In this document: positions 33,432 to 44,575 of the stretch, one piece after another
Position numbering within the stretch: the stretch's first letter is position 1
Layout of the letters: every line of letters starts with the position of its first letter
Translations under genes and position numbers: made by a program
Assembly (NCBI RefSeq): GCF_000006405.1
Contig: NW_003212397.1
Span: 99,031 to 163,030 of the forward strand
Direction of reading: 5' to 3'
Length of the DNA stretch: 64,000 nt
Origin: Perkinsus marinus ATCC 50983
Lineage: Eukaryota; Perkinsozoa; Perkinsida; Perkinsidae
Notes under the pieces: model-generated
Database searches by the model: none
Told to the model about the DNA's origin: nothing
What the model saw: the letters and a program-made list of their open reading frames with translations, nothing else

Positions 33432-35402
33432 ATGTCTGCAGAGCTGATGAATACCCATCTCGAACAAGCCGATCCCAAGGCCAGTGGTTCGTTTCTGCGG
33501 ATGACTGCTGAGTTTGCCTGTAGGTTTTCGATATCATCGAACATGAGAAGGAGCGTCAACGTACCAATGTTTGCCTGATAGCATCAGAGAACTTCACCAG
33601 CCAGGCGGTAAAGGCCTCTCCCATTACTACGTCTGTTATACTATTGGCAGGTTCTTGATGCAATCGGATCTGTCATGACAAATAAATATTCGGAGGGTTA
33701 TCCTGGGGCTAGGTGGGCATCAACGCGATTCTGGTCATGAGAATTTCGTTGGCAGATACTATGGGGGCAACGAGTTTATCGACCAGATGGAGACTCTATG
33801 CATGGACCGTGCTTTGGAGACCTTTCGTCTTGACCCCATAAAATGGGGTGTCAACGTACAGACTTTGAGCGGTGAGTGGAGCCTTTTACTTGGGTTGAGT
33901 ATGCGTCTACCAATTCAGGTTCACCCGCCAATCTGGCGTTGTACACCGCCTTGCTGGATGTCCATGATCGCATTATGGCGTTGGACTTACCTCATGGTGG
34001 CCATCTCAGTCACGGCTATCAGACTGATACGAAGAAGGTTTCAATGATATCCAAATTTTATACATCCATGCCGTAATGCCTCCTGAGACGTGTGAGCGAG
34101 ATTTGGACTCTGGCAGATACCGTCTGAATGAGAAGACTGGTCTCATCGACTACGACGAATTGGAAAAATTTGCACAGCGTTTTAGGCCTAAGCTTCTTAT
34201 CTGTGGCTATTCCGCGTAGTGAATCCAAAGCCCGATATGAGTCTTCACCGTGACGCAGGTACCCTCGTCATTTCGACTTTGCCCGTCTCAGAGCTATCGC
34301 GGACTCAGTCGGCGCGATACTGCATTGTGATATGGCACATGTGGCAGGTTTGGTGGCAGCTGGGGTCCACCCATCTCCTTTTGTAAGCTCTCATTATACG
34401 TTACGTAGGCTTATTATGTGCACTTGACAGGAACTGTGCGATGTTGTTACTACTACTAGCCATAAGACCCTCAGAGGACCGCGTGGGGCGATGATTTTCT
34501 ACCGTGTGGGCCAGAAGGGTAGCAAGAGCATGAGTAGGGTTCATCGTGACAGAGGATGAGCTCATGTGTTGATAAGAATGGCAACCCTATTATGTATGAC
34601 TATAAGGAAAAAATCAACGCTACGGTGTTCCCGGGGTTGCAAGTAATTTGCCGTACCTCAATCCTGCTAGTGTTATATAGGGCGGACCCCATAACCATAT
34701 CATTGCCGGACTGGCTGTGGCATTGAAACAGGCTCAAACTGAGGAATACAGGCACTACCAGGAACAGGTATATACTTCCATGCCACGCCGCACTGTATCG
34801 GTTTCAGTACAGGTAGTGAAGAACTCGAAAGCCTTGGCGGAAGAACTGATGAAATTAGGATACGATCTAGTCTCGGGAGGTAGTAACAATATCCCTCATA
34901 CATCATCCAATAGTATGTGCCTTGTTAACCAGGCACGGACAACCATCTAGTTCTTCTGGACTTGCGCAGTAAGGGCATCAACGGTAACAAGACCGAGAAG
35001 CTATGCGACCATGTTGCGATTTCTCTCAATAAGAATACAGTATGTTCATAGGAGACCAGGACTGTGTTCGTAAGGCTCTCCAGGTTCCCGGGGATAAATC
35101 GGCTATCACTCCCTCGGGACTGAGGATCGGGGCTCCCGCCATGACCACTCGCGGTGCTAATGAAGACGACTTCCGCAAGATTGCCCAATTCATCCACCGT
35201 GTCGTGGAAATAGGTTTGCAGGTTATCGGTTATTTCGCACATGCTATACCCCACGTTTAGCTATTAGTAGGTCCAGAAACAGTCCGGACCGAAGCTCAAG
35301 GACTTTCTAGCTATTTTGGATAACTCTCCTCCGCCTGAGCTCGCTCAGCTGCGCGACGAGGTCATGACTTTCAGCCGTGGATTCGTCCCGATCGGTCAAT
35401 GA
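33432..35402 (+). CDS. serine hydroxymethyltransferase (cytosolic type)
   Basis: About 13 exons from ATG 33432 to TGA 35400-35402. Diagnostic PLP-fold-I sequence appears throughout: [78 protein letters not shown], the [14 protein letters not shown] strand with the PLP-pairing Asp, and [18 protein letters not shown] with the Schiff-base Lys; it ends [10 protein letters not shown]. It interconverts serine and glycine with tetrahydrofolate. No targeting presequence precedes the enzyme core, so it is probably cytosolic. The first intron fits only with a GC donor (AAG|GCCAGT ... TGTAG|GTT), giving DPK-VFDIIEH in frame; all the others are GT-AG, 36-60 bp. Confidence 0.95.
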
Positions 35403-35579
35403 AGTGTGGAATGGGAGTTTTTCTGACTCTGGGATGGTGTCTGGGTTATGGATCTTTTGAATGTTTCATGAAGTCAAGACAAATGATTGGTTCTTGCGTT
35501 GTAGTCTTCTTTAGTGCCATAAGGTCGCCTGAGGTAAGGCCATAAGGCCATAAGGTACTAATTGAAGAATTCGCATATT

Positions 35580-35610
35580 GTGGCAGGAGTAGGGCCCCTG
35601 CTCCTGCCAC
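35580..35610. repeat. 15-bp-arm hairpin downstream of SHMT
   Basis: GTGGCAGGAGTAGGG and CCCTGCTCCTGCCAC pair around a single C with one T-G mismatch. Very GC-rich, 178 bp after the stop codon; possible 3' processing or replication-pausing element. Confidence 0.8.
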
Positions 35611-36216
35611 GGTAGTGGCACCCCGGCTTGTATGCGCTGAACAACATTTATGATATAAAGCTCGGCTGTTGGCATCAACCACAGTGTTCATACTATTAAG
35701 ACTCGTATCCGACCATATTATACTACTGATGATACTGTTTGATTATAATGTTGAAGATCAAGGACGAAGGGGGGCCTCGAGTCCCATAAGGAAAATTCTC
35801 AGAAGTTCTCTCTGTTACCTTTCATCCTATCTGTGTCGTAACGCGAGTAACTGGACCTTGGGCAGAACACAACAGGACAGTCTGTAAGGAGCCTGGAAAC
35901 TCAAGGGTATTATTAGAACCTTTAAAGCCATGTCCTATCGATCAGCTGGACGCTTACAGCATATTTCAACCAGGACACAGAGGTAGAGTCGGAATCGAGA
36001 AAAAGATGAACGGAGCGAAGATGATGAAGTGATAACGACCAGGTCGTCAAGGTTCCGGGCAATGACTGGTTGTGAATCGTCATTGAATGAAAGCGAACCA
36101 ATGTTCGCTACTCATGCGAAACGCCTCTGAACTCCTCATTCGTTAACCTGAACATGCTTGCGTATTCCGTATTCCAAAATATACAAGAATCACTCACGGA
36201 GAACGCCATGACTTAC

Positions 36217-36412
36217 CGTCTGGACACCAACAAAATGGAAGACTAGCCCTCGGTGCACATTGGCAGCTGTAGGGGCATTCCTTGCACATGTGATGAAGCA
36301 AAACTCTCGGCTGTGAAATCTGCTCCAGCCTTCTTTCAGTATCATCGTTCACTGCATGGGAAAGCATGGTCAAAGCAGTAATGATCAACACGACGTGGAA
36401 GACGCTTTTCAT
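36217..36412 (-). CDS. secreted six-cysteine peptide, copy 1 (exon 1)
   Basis: ATG 36412 opens a signal peptide (MKSVFHVVLIITALTMLSHA), then DDTERRLEQISQPR and a C-x2-C-x3-C-x-C-x8-C-x-C domain (CKECPYSCQC ... FCWCP). The exon ends in phase 1 at a GTAAGT donor (36216). Copies at 55.4 and 63.6 kb have the same 196-nt length and the same donor, so a following exon is expected; reading on gives only a short tail and stop at 36194. The RRLEQ sequence just after the leader fits the RxLxE/Q/D export-motif pattern of some apicomplexans; that is only a pattern match. Confidence 0.7.
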
Positions 36413-36807
36413 ATGTAGCAGAAGCTAAATATAGTGCCTGAGGCTCGCACTGGTCCACTTAACAACTGAAGGAATGATAGGAGTGCACTATGCAACACTC
36501 AGTGTAGCGCTTTCGTGATCCAGCCAATCACCACTGGTGAACAAGCCAACACTAGGGACTAAATGATATCGAAGTTCAATACTGATACTATCCAATGAAG
36601 AGATCCCAGAAGTCCTCTTCATTCCGGAGTCCATCTGCCTCACCAAGATCGATCAACTCGCCTACTTCACGTGAAACGCTACGAATGAACAAGATTCCGC
36701 ACAACCAGCTCTGTATCCCAAGTAGACCTGCTGCCAGAAAAATAAGGGAATCGGCCTCAGTCGGGAAATTTCAGTTGCTCACCAAGGACATAACTTCCTG
36801 TTAGTCG

Positions 36808-37010
36808 CAGTTCACTTGATTTCTCGAGAATCGCCTTCATGAAGCCACTGGTAGAGCCGCTGAGGAAAAGTGTTGCATCAAAGACTACGTTCAGGTGGTG
36901 TTGGATCCAAACTTCGGATTCCGAATAATATTATCTTCAACGTGACTAAATTAGACAATGCAATTGTCACACTGCGCGGGTCTGCGTTGCACTCTGACGA
37001 TTAGCGCGGT
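36808..37010 (+). pseudogene. remnant of EF-hand gene exon 4
   Basis: It aligns by eye with 47335-47560 (GATTTCTCGAGAATCGCCTT, then AGTGTTGCATCAAAGACTAC) but carries frameshifts and stops and has no EF-hand exons upstream. The membrane-protein remnant follows on the other strand at 37171-37413, also broken. Confidence 0.7.
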
Positions 37011-37119
37011 CGACTCGCCCTAGTCTGATTTTATTTTTTCTCCTTCAAAACTGTGATCCAACAAGATGTCTTGAACATATGGTCTTAAACTCCTCAAGCC
37101 AGAGATGGACATATGTCTA

Positions 37120-37140
37120 GTGTGTAATACACACTGTGTA
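37120..37140. repeat. 21-bp W-n-W'-m-W hairpin, exact; insertion vs array copies
   Basis: W is TGTGTA (37121-37126), inverted TACACA (37128-37133), W again (37135-37140). G37120 pairs with C37134. Homologous positions near 47850, 52110 and 59790 read CTAGTGTTTATATCTGC without it. Confidence 0.92.
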
Positions 37141-37489
37141 TATCTGCCCATGATCTGTTTCGAAACGTATTCACTTCCATTCTTCAGCACCTCGTTGTGC
37201 TGAAGACTTGAAGTTGGTCGAATTAGAGTACCACTGTGACAGTTTCAGTGTAGTCCTTCGATCTTGGCAAAGCCAGCATATGCACCAATGACAACCCAGC
37301 AAACGAGGCCCCCACCAAGCCCGGCATGCACCATGAAGTTGCTGGTTATTTGAGAGATTCCCTCCTGGATTAAACGTGGCACTGTCGGCGAGCTCTCCGG
37401 GTCTACATAACACTGGATAGCTTTGATTCGAGCATGATGACTTCTGCTCGAATTAGACTCTAAATTTTAGAGTAGTCAAGTGATGAAGC

Positions 37490-38062
37490 TTACATTAGAA
37501 TGTCATTCATGACAGTATTCAGCCAGGACTTGGCTGGCAGGTTCAAATGTATACCCATGGTTCGAAGCTCCTTTGTACACTCATTAGCATGATCATGCTA
37601 AGAGCGTATATCTCCTAACCAACAGGATTCGAGAGGGTGGGAGAAGAAATAACGATCTTCCTTCGAGGGTGCCACAAGGGTGTCATTAGCTATAGCTTTC
37701 TTAATTGTGGCCGTATCGCTCTGTCAATCTGTTCTGAGGCGATTCGCTAGGGCGCAGGATCACTTTACTCACGCACACCAACTCTTCAAGAGTTACTTTC
37801 GGTGGGAACATCATATGGTCGACATTCTTCATAACGAGACTCCGTGAACCGATCTCTAACACAGCCTGGAAGAGGCAATCGACGCGTCATAGCATCGGGG
37901 TCCAATGAGTGTTCACGAAGGGAATACCGAGTGGTCCCATTTTGTGTCACGAAATTCGTGATGGTACTGTGGAGTCCATAGTATGGACATCTTCATCTTA
38001 TACGAGCCTCAGCTCACGACGACTCCATCACCTTGGCGATTCCCATGCAATTGACAGCTTGA
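37490..38062 (-). CDS. unidentified small multi-exon gene
   Basis: Minus-strand open segments in plausible order: MGIAKVMESS (about 38062-38030); VLEIGSRSLVMKNVDHMMFP followed by PKVTLEELV (about 37870-37780); SDTATIKKAIANDTL; and HANECTKELRTMGIHLNLPA to KSWLNTVMNDILM, stop near 37490. GT and AG dinucleotides fit at each junction, but exon borders were only partly verified. No family recognised. The first intron carries two W-n-W'-m-W hairpins. Confidence 0.4.
37940..37960. repeat. 21-bp W-n-W'-m-W hairpin, one mismatch
   Basis: TTTGTG (37941-37946), inverted CACGAA (37948-37953), TTCGTG (37955-37960). T37940 pairs with A37954. Confidence 0.75.
37967..37987. repeat. 21-bp W-n-W'-m-W hairpin, one mismatch
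   Basis: TGTGGA (37968-37973), inverted TCCATA (37975-37980), TATGGA (37982-37987). C37967 pairs with G37981. Only 6 bp from the preceding one. Confidence 0.75.
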
Positions 38063-38084
38063 CGTGATGATCATGCAGAAACGG

Positions 38085-40376
38085 TCAGCATGGCAACCAC
38101 GCATCATCATCGTGTTCATCTTCATCATTGTCAGTTTCACAGTCGCTAACATTGTCTGGTAAATCTGGTCCGACCACTTTCGCCAAGAAGCCGTCGTCTT
38201 GTTTTGGGTCATAGAATCGATATCTGACAATGTAACGAGAACGAAATAATAAACAGTAGATTGCACTCAACCCTTCCTCTGCGAAGCTCGGCACGAAATT
38301 CTCCTGAGGTAGCTGCGCCGGAGCTGTGGCAAAGTTGACGAAATAGATTCCTTTGCTGTGGAACGCTCGCAGTAACCTGAGGTGTTCGCGATGACTATTA
38401 ATAGTGGAGATCATACCCTTCTTGTTCGAGTGGTAAGCCAAAGATTCCATTCATGACTATGAGCAAACAATCGAATGACGATAAATGAAATCAGTGAAGT
38501 CGCATCATAATGTATCGCTCACGGAACAGAGAAATTCGAGCGAGATATATGCGTGTGTGCCATAGTGAGATAGCGGTATACTCTAAGAAAACCACATAAT
38601 GTAGTATTGACACGCTCGAGGTTTCTTGAGTTCTCTAGAGAGTACCTCTCGAAATGATGATAGTCCATACGTCTTGCCTTCTTAAATGTCAGATTGCACT
38701 GGTCGAGGGCTTCAAGACAATAGTCGCGGAAACACAAGGTGGATGTCGGCTGAGTCGGTAAACCTTTCGAATTAGTCACGGACACGGCCATTCTCACTAT
38801 GCGGTTGATGGAGCACCACATCTTATAATTATGTTCTAGCATATTGAGTACGGTGAGGCGCTTGAACATCTTGAAGACATCTTGGTTTTTACGGAAGAAC
38901 GCTATCCGGATCATAGCGTCCCACTCCTGACAACGCAGGTCCCGGGTTCGATTCCGACTCACTGCACTTCTTACTGCAAAATCGACCTTCGGCGCCGGAA
39001 CACGTGGTGTGAGCCGAATTATCACTGAAGTAGTCTGCGGCTGCGGGAAAAATGCTCGGCCCGGTACCTGAGGATCAAGTGAGTCAAACAATGATTCGCA
39101 AGGTTTGCCGAACTTGGCACTGCCAAGACAAGGCAACACTGGGGTCTATACACAGAACGACTGACACTCTCGACGGGGCATATCTCAACTCCCAAGTAGA
39201 AAGCCCCTCGAGTCCAGTTCAGGACGCACAACATTCACTGAGGAAAAGAACGCCGCGAGATTGAGAGTGACAGTCGAACAAACGATTTCAAGAAGCATGA
39301 TAGTATTCTCAATGGTTGGTTACCTTGCATATCCGTTCTGCTTTGAAGAACATCCGCATGTTTAGCGACAATCGAGAGTATATCTTCTCTCCAGGGTCCG
39401 CTAGGAGCTTCTTTCCAAATTCATGCCTGATACCAAAGCTGGCCAATACTGTACGTAAGCCGACTTACTGCAGCATAATGATACCAGTCCGGAACGGATG
39501 GCCCATCAGCTTCAAAAGGAATCCCGTTGCCAAGTGGTATCTACAATAGCCCATTCTACATTCAACTCACCCTCGAGAAGGCTGCCCCGTCAAGCGCAAT
39601 CTCGAGCTGGTGTACACATGGAGGTGAGTCAGGCCCGGTTGATCGAACAGTTGAAGTCCAGTTGATGGGAACCCGCGAATGATTCTTAGAGTCAATTGCC
39701 AGGGAGAGAGTAGATCGAAATGAGCGTCTTAGCGGAGGAAAAAATTCGAACGTCACTCACGGTAGGTTAGCTATGACAACGTCAAACCTTGGCAAAGCCA
39801 GTCTCTTGAAATCACCCGTAACAACTTCCATATTTGAGGCTCCTCTGAAAGCATGCCATAATCATTTTACGAGAATTGATAAGCTAACTTCATCTCCGCA
39901 CGTCTTTCAACCTCCTTAGCCAACCCTTCGTTAACTTCCATTGCCACCACTCGATTCGCCAGCTCGCTCAGTTTGACGCTCATATTCCCTGTTCCCGGAC
40001 CCATCTCCAGAACAGTGTCTGAAGGTCGAATTCTAGCCGCCTGAAGATGACACAAGTTCATATTTTCCTGTGAGTTTCACAGCTCTCTGCGACGCGTATT
40101 GGCATCAGCAACACATCAACACTCTGGGCATCCGATGACGTAATCCCGATCATAAACACAGTCATCATTGACTCAAGACGGCTCGAACAATGAGTCGACT
40201 TTTACCAGTAGTATTCTAGTGATAATGTCCTCATTCTGCAGCAAGTGGCCGCCTCGATTCCTATACATAACTAGCGCGCTATGAGGATGCATGATGGTTT
40301 TTTGCAATGGAGCCGGCTTCGAGCTGTAGACCCCTCGCAGCGGACGATGCACTCGAGGATGCTGGCGTATAAACAT
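38085..40376 (-). CDS. DIM1/KsgA-type rRNA adenine dimethyltransferase
   Basis: Multi-exon, minus strand. Order of family signatures: GGHLLQNEDIITRILL near the N-terminus; motif I VLEMGPGTGNMSVKLSE with VVAMEVNEGL; VVTGDFKRL and FDVVIANLP (motif IV); EFGKKLLADPGEKIYSRLSL; FFPQPQTTSVIIRLTPRVP, equivalent to the FxPPPKVxSxVVxxxP signature; then EWDAMIRIAFFRKNQ, KKARRMDYHHFERY and GIYFVNF. These enzymes dimethylate two adjacent adenines near the 3' end of small-subunit rRNA. The only in-frame ATG upstream of the core is 40376, adding a basic, acid-free leader (MFIRQHPRVHRPLRGVYSSK), compatible with an organellar presequence. A 3' exon adds an acidic tail (DCETDNDEDEHDDDAW). Confidence 0.82.
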
Positions 40377-40567
40377 CAGAAACCACACAACTGTGGTGGC
40401 CAGACACACTCCTGCAGCGACATCTATTCCTGTGTTCCTCAGCGGATGTTCACCACAGCCTGATGAACAACCCCAAGTCACTTCCAAGGTTAAGTTGGCA
40501 GCAACCCTATGAAGGTGAGAAGGTCAGTGACTTCTCGCTTCCACAACTAACTTGCGCTCGCCCGTAG

Positions 40568-41110
40568 ACTATTCAGAAATATATTTGGCAAACGGGGCCG
40601 CTATGCCATTGGACTATATCATTTAGGAATATATCGAGCGCAAGGGGCCACTATGCCCGCGGACTCTATCGTTCAGAAATATATTTGGCAAACGGGGCCG
40701 CTATGCCATTGGACTATATCATTTAGGAATATATCGAGCGCAAGGGGCCACTATGCCCGCGGACTCTATCGTTCAGAAATATATTTGGCGAACGGGGCCG
40801 CTATGCCACGGGACTACACCATTTAGAAACACATCGAGCGCAAGGGACCACTATGCCCGCGGACTCTACCGTTCAGAAATATATTTGGCGAACGGGGCCG
40901 CTATGCCACTGGACTATACCATTTAGGAATATATCGAGCGCAAGGGGCCACTATGCCCGCGGACTCTACCGTTCAGAAAGGTATTTGGCGAAGTAGGCTG
41001 CTATGCCAGTGGGCTATATCATCTTCAAACCTATCCAGCGAGTGGGGCCGCTATGCCGGTGGAATACACCGACCAGGAAGGTATTTGGTGGATGGGGCAG
41101 CTATGCCAGC
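40568..41110. repeat. 100-bp minisatellite built of two ~50-bp halves
   Basis: TTCAGAAAT recurs at 40572, 40672, 40772, 40872 and 40972, an exact 100-bp period. Each period contains two related halves with cores GGGGCCGCTATGCC and GGGGCCACTATGCC. Later copies (after about 40980) diverge. The unit is not a multiple of three, and frames through it are not genes. The same core, GGGGCCGCTATGCCACT, begins the 65-codon ORF in each array unit. Confidence 0.93.
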
Positions 41111-42259
41111 GGTCTACGATCCCACATACGAATGTAGAGATATCAACTCCAAAGATTGAGCTTGCCTCCAGGTCTCGACAGAAATTCCCCGCGTCGACAT
41201 CTATAGCCCATGAGATAACTCCGGCGATTTATGGAAGCAATTAGAGGTATCATTCACGTACAACTTTAGTTCTCAATCTTAAACGTGCGATCCTACGGCC
41301 GGGACGACCCTCTTCACCAAATAGATGGTATGGAACCTCCAAAAGATTCCCCCCGAGCTAAATCGAACAACAATACTAGAAATGAAACTCACGGCATGCA
41401 TTGAGTGCTGTTACACGTTACTACGTTCGACACAGTAACGATAATCCCTTGCAAAGGGACGGTAAACGTAAAAGGGATACCCATCATCACCTGAACAGCA
41501 ATGACGATGCCTCGTGCCATCCCCTGAACCGACCTGTGAAGGATCTCTTGAACTCGCCAGTGCTACAGAAGACCAGTTCATCCTCGACCAACTCCTCACA
41601 TGAGGTTACATACTGGTCGCAAATGAATACCTAGCGGAGAACTAGTACAGCTGAGCTGAACTTAGCGCGGTGACGCACAGCATTGGGCGGGGCGTGAAGT
41701 TGTAACATATGGTCTAGCCCCCAGATGACCGGCTGAACCTCCTGTGACACGGGACAAAGATGAGCTTGTTGCGCAATGGCTCGGAAAAACTGACAGTTCA
41801 TCACACTTCATAAAAATATAACGGACTAGTGTTACTTCTCTGTTCGTGATCATTTGCCTCTCCTCCTTTGTACCAGCCCTTGTGCTTTCTAGTTGTCTTA
41901 CGATGCAGTTGCTGTATAGTTTACGACATACCTACAAAATTATCTCATACCACTCATCGAAAACAACATGGAGACCTAGATTTGTCACTACGCTGTGAAG
42001 CCGTCTACGGAGAATTGAATGCAATGAGGAACCTAGCAACCCTACCTCACTTTTTGTAATCTTCCGAACACAGATAATACTGTGCGCAGGACATATACAC
42101 ACATTATTATATTGACAGGAATGGTAACGATACGCGAGGCTAAGGACCTCGATGGGCGTGGCAGTTCCATTTCTTCACGTGTCACTACGTCTAGAGGTAT
42201 CCATTAGACGCAGCAATGATGGCCGATCGATAAACCGTCCGGGCATACCAGGTTGAAGG
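41111..42259. other. no recognisable gene
   Basis: Short frames only. The C-terminal exons of the DNA polymerase epsilon subunit gene may extend into its right end (to about 42100), which I could not settle. Confidence 0.4.
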
Positions 42260-44575
42260 ATGCTTACGATCAGTCGTAACACACGTCGAACACACGCCTC
42301 ACATCTGGCGACCGGAACGCAATGAAGTCCGCTTTGTTGGAGAGGTCGCTTCCGTGCTCCTCGACAACTTGTCCTCCCAAATCCATACGTATCCTCACCG
42401 GGTTGGAGCACATATGAACGCCCTTGAATTTTTCTGAGGTACACCACTAAACCCGCGAGAAACCGAGCCACCATACTTGCAATCCTCTCCGTGAGATAGT
42501 CCCCAAGGGCAGGAATCGGCAGGAGACCTCCGATGCCAGCAGGATCGTCCGGGCCGGGTACGAATACAAGCTGGGAGTTGGCCATAGTTTCTGAAAATGG
42601 ACAGTAGAGGGATCGAACCAGGAACCTCGGGCATGTGCAATCCACATCATTCCTAATCTTACTCGGGTATTGTTCCAATTCTTCCGATAACCGAGCCCAG
42701 CATGCTCTATAATCTCTGACACTTTTCGCTGACTGACAGAAAAGCCAATGCCACTACTATACCCACTCATCCTTCATTCTATTATAGAATTTCTATAGCT
42801 TCTCATACCAAGTATGGTAGAGCTAATTCTAATAGTATATTCTAAAAACGAATCGAGAAATTCCGGACCAGAATTCTGACGGGGGGATTTTGCAATAATC
42901 CTCATTTAACTCACTTCGCGAATCATCAATAGCCGAAAAATTCCAATCCATGTAATACCTTCATATTGACAGGCTTCTTGGTGAAGTTGCCCATGAAAAC
43001 ATACACTGCTGGAGGCGGCTGATCCATCCTCTCAAAGCCGAAGAGAATATCGGCCAATTTTTCCAAGGTATCATCGTCATCCAAATGGACCTGAAAAGAC
43101 ACCTCCCTATTGCCAGAGCTACTAATGACACGATTTACTTCGCCCATGACCACCACCATGAGGTCCTCGGCCGACTCAAGGCCAGGTTGGCCGATCTCGG
43201 AGATCTCGAGCAAGCCGGTATGGTTACCGAGCTGATTGTCTCTGGCCGTCGCACCAAAGATGTCTATGGTGGGGTCGCAGAACTTCCGTGAAACTACCTC
43301 GGGAAGAGAACGACGATATGTATTTGTTAGATTTGTTAGCCATGCTCTTTCGTATCAGATCACGAACGTCAATTGAACATGAAAAATGATGGCAATCTAG
43401 CTACAACTACGGGCAGATATTGCTTTTTCACTAAACCGTCCGTCCTCAACAGGAGATCTAATGCATTAAGATCATACTGGCTGGTAGCTATAGGTTACTC
43501 TTAGGAGGCATCTTCATCTCAAGTACGTGAAAGATCCCGTCACCCAAGTCGGACATTTCTCCTTTCAGAAGCACCTACGGTAGCCAATGCATAAAGAGAA
43601 TGGATCGATACTCCTACGAAGCTCGCATCCACAACGATGAGCTCGCTACTCGGCACACACTGAGAGAAATCTAACTTGACATTCTGGTGAATATCCTCAA
43701 TCTGCAATGACCCCTCAGATGCTCTCGAGAGAAGACCGAATACGAACTGAAGAAAGTCGTCTCGACAAGCCTCAAATCAGCTTGCAAGAATATACTCACT
43801 TTAACACCCGCGTTGCCCGGCAAATTCTCAACGGCAGTTATTACAATACGCTCGCTAGTACCCGGATTGAGGAGTGACTGCTCTTCTGGCTTCGGGGGCT
43901 CCTCAATGCAAATGTCCTAGACAAAACGCTCAATATGAAATATTCCTAGTAGGAGCTAAATCTTGTTGGATCATATATGATGGAAAGTTATATAGTCACA
44001 TCAAAAGAACTGAATGCTGCAGTTCTCATTGAGAAGTACTTCAACATCAGGATTGATGCTGATTCTCTCCATCATTCCTCCCGTCGATGCCTGGAAAACG
44101 TCCCCCAGGCCCTTGACACGGATCTGTAGTAATATATTCGATCAAGTTGAGATCCTACTCCTAACCTTGGGCATTTTAGATCCCTCCGAAGCGATTTTTT
44201 CCATTGCCAAATCCACGTACGTAGGATTACCGGACGATTCTGATAGGAGATATGAACAAGCTTGCTCACCAGAGCCGTACGCCAGAGAGCTTTCCGAAGG
44301 GCCAGGAACCTCTCCCGATACATCGCAGAATGTTCTGGCGCGCCACCCATCACTGAGGGCAGCTTACGAGCCGGCACCTAGCGGAAGACGATGCGAGCCC
44401 TTAGAGTCAATGGCATTACGAACTGCTGGGCATCCTGAGCGTTGGTGTACCGTAAACCTGCTCTAACAGGACCACCAAGAGAGCCATAGGCATCGATGAG
44501 GCGAATGCACGCGGGTCGAGAAGATGAGGAGACTCCGTCTAATGGCATTACTCGGGCTCCCTTATTGACACTCAT
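42260..44575 (-). CDS. DNA polymerase epsilon subunit B (POLE2/DPB2)
   Basis: Minus-strand exons in order: a less certain N-terminal part from ATG 44575; MYRERFLALRKALWRT (about 44320); NPGTSERIVITAVENLPGNA (about 43870); IEDIHQNVKLDFSQCVPSS and LIVVDASF (about 43700-43620), matching the OB-fold LEDPTGxVQLDLS region; VLLKGEMSDLGDGIFHVLE; LADILFGFERMDQPPPAVYV with FMGNFTKKP (about 43030), equivalent to PPxxFILCGNF; and LVFVPGPDDPAGIGGLLPIP (about 42570), the hallmark VFVPGPEDPG of the inactive phosphoesterase domain; then NPVRIRMDLGGQ. It is the essential structural subunit of the leading-strand replicase. The C-terminus is tentative. Confidence 0.82.

Larger units (their letters stand above)
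35740..37440. repeat. decayed and rearranged partial copy of the 7.68-kb array unit
   Basis: About 35750-36730 matches 54985-55975 and 63190-64000 (including the six-cysteine peptide gene), whereas about 36800-37440 matches the EF-hand exon 4, 3' flank and small membrane gene of the unit (47335-48080). The stretch between them in the unit is missing. Similarity is visibly lower than among the array copies at 45-64 kb, so this is an older, separated copy. Confidence 0.85.

Noticed and set aside
37584-37601. 18-bp perfect palindrome TTAGCATGATCATGCTAA
   Set aside because: Even-centred, single, and inside a probable exon/intron edge; no link to the 21-bp class or to another feature.
38906-38962. 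tRNA-like sequence with GGGTTCGATTCC
   Set aside because: It is the 48-bp intron of the DIM1-like gene (GTAAG...TTGTCAG on the minus strand) and has no acceptor stem.
40953-41244. Plus-strand frames of 60-68 codons
   Set aside because: Mostly 100-bp minisatellite translation; the repeat length is not a multiple of three.
42600-42660. tRNA-like segment on the minus strand (GGTTCGATCCC)
   Set aside because: The T-stem does not pair and no acceptor or D arm is present; it lies between polymerase epsilon subunit exons. At most an old SINE trace.
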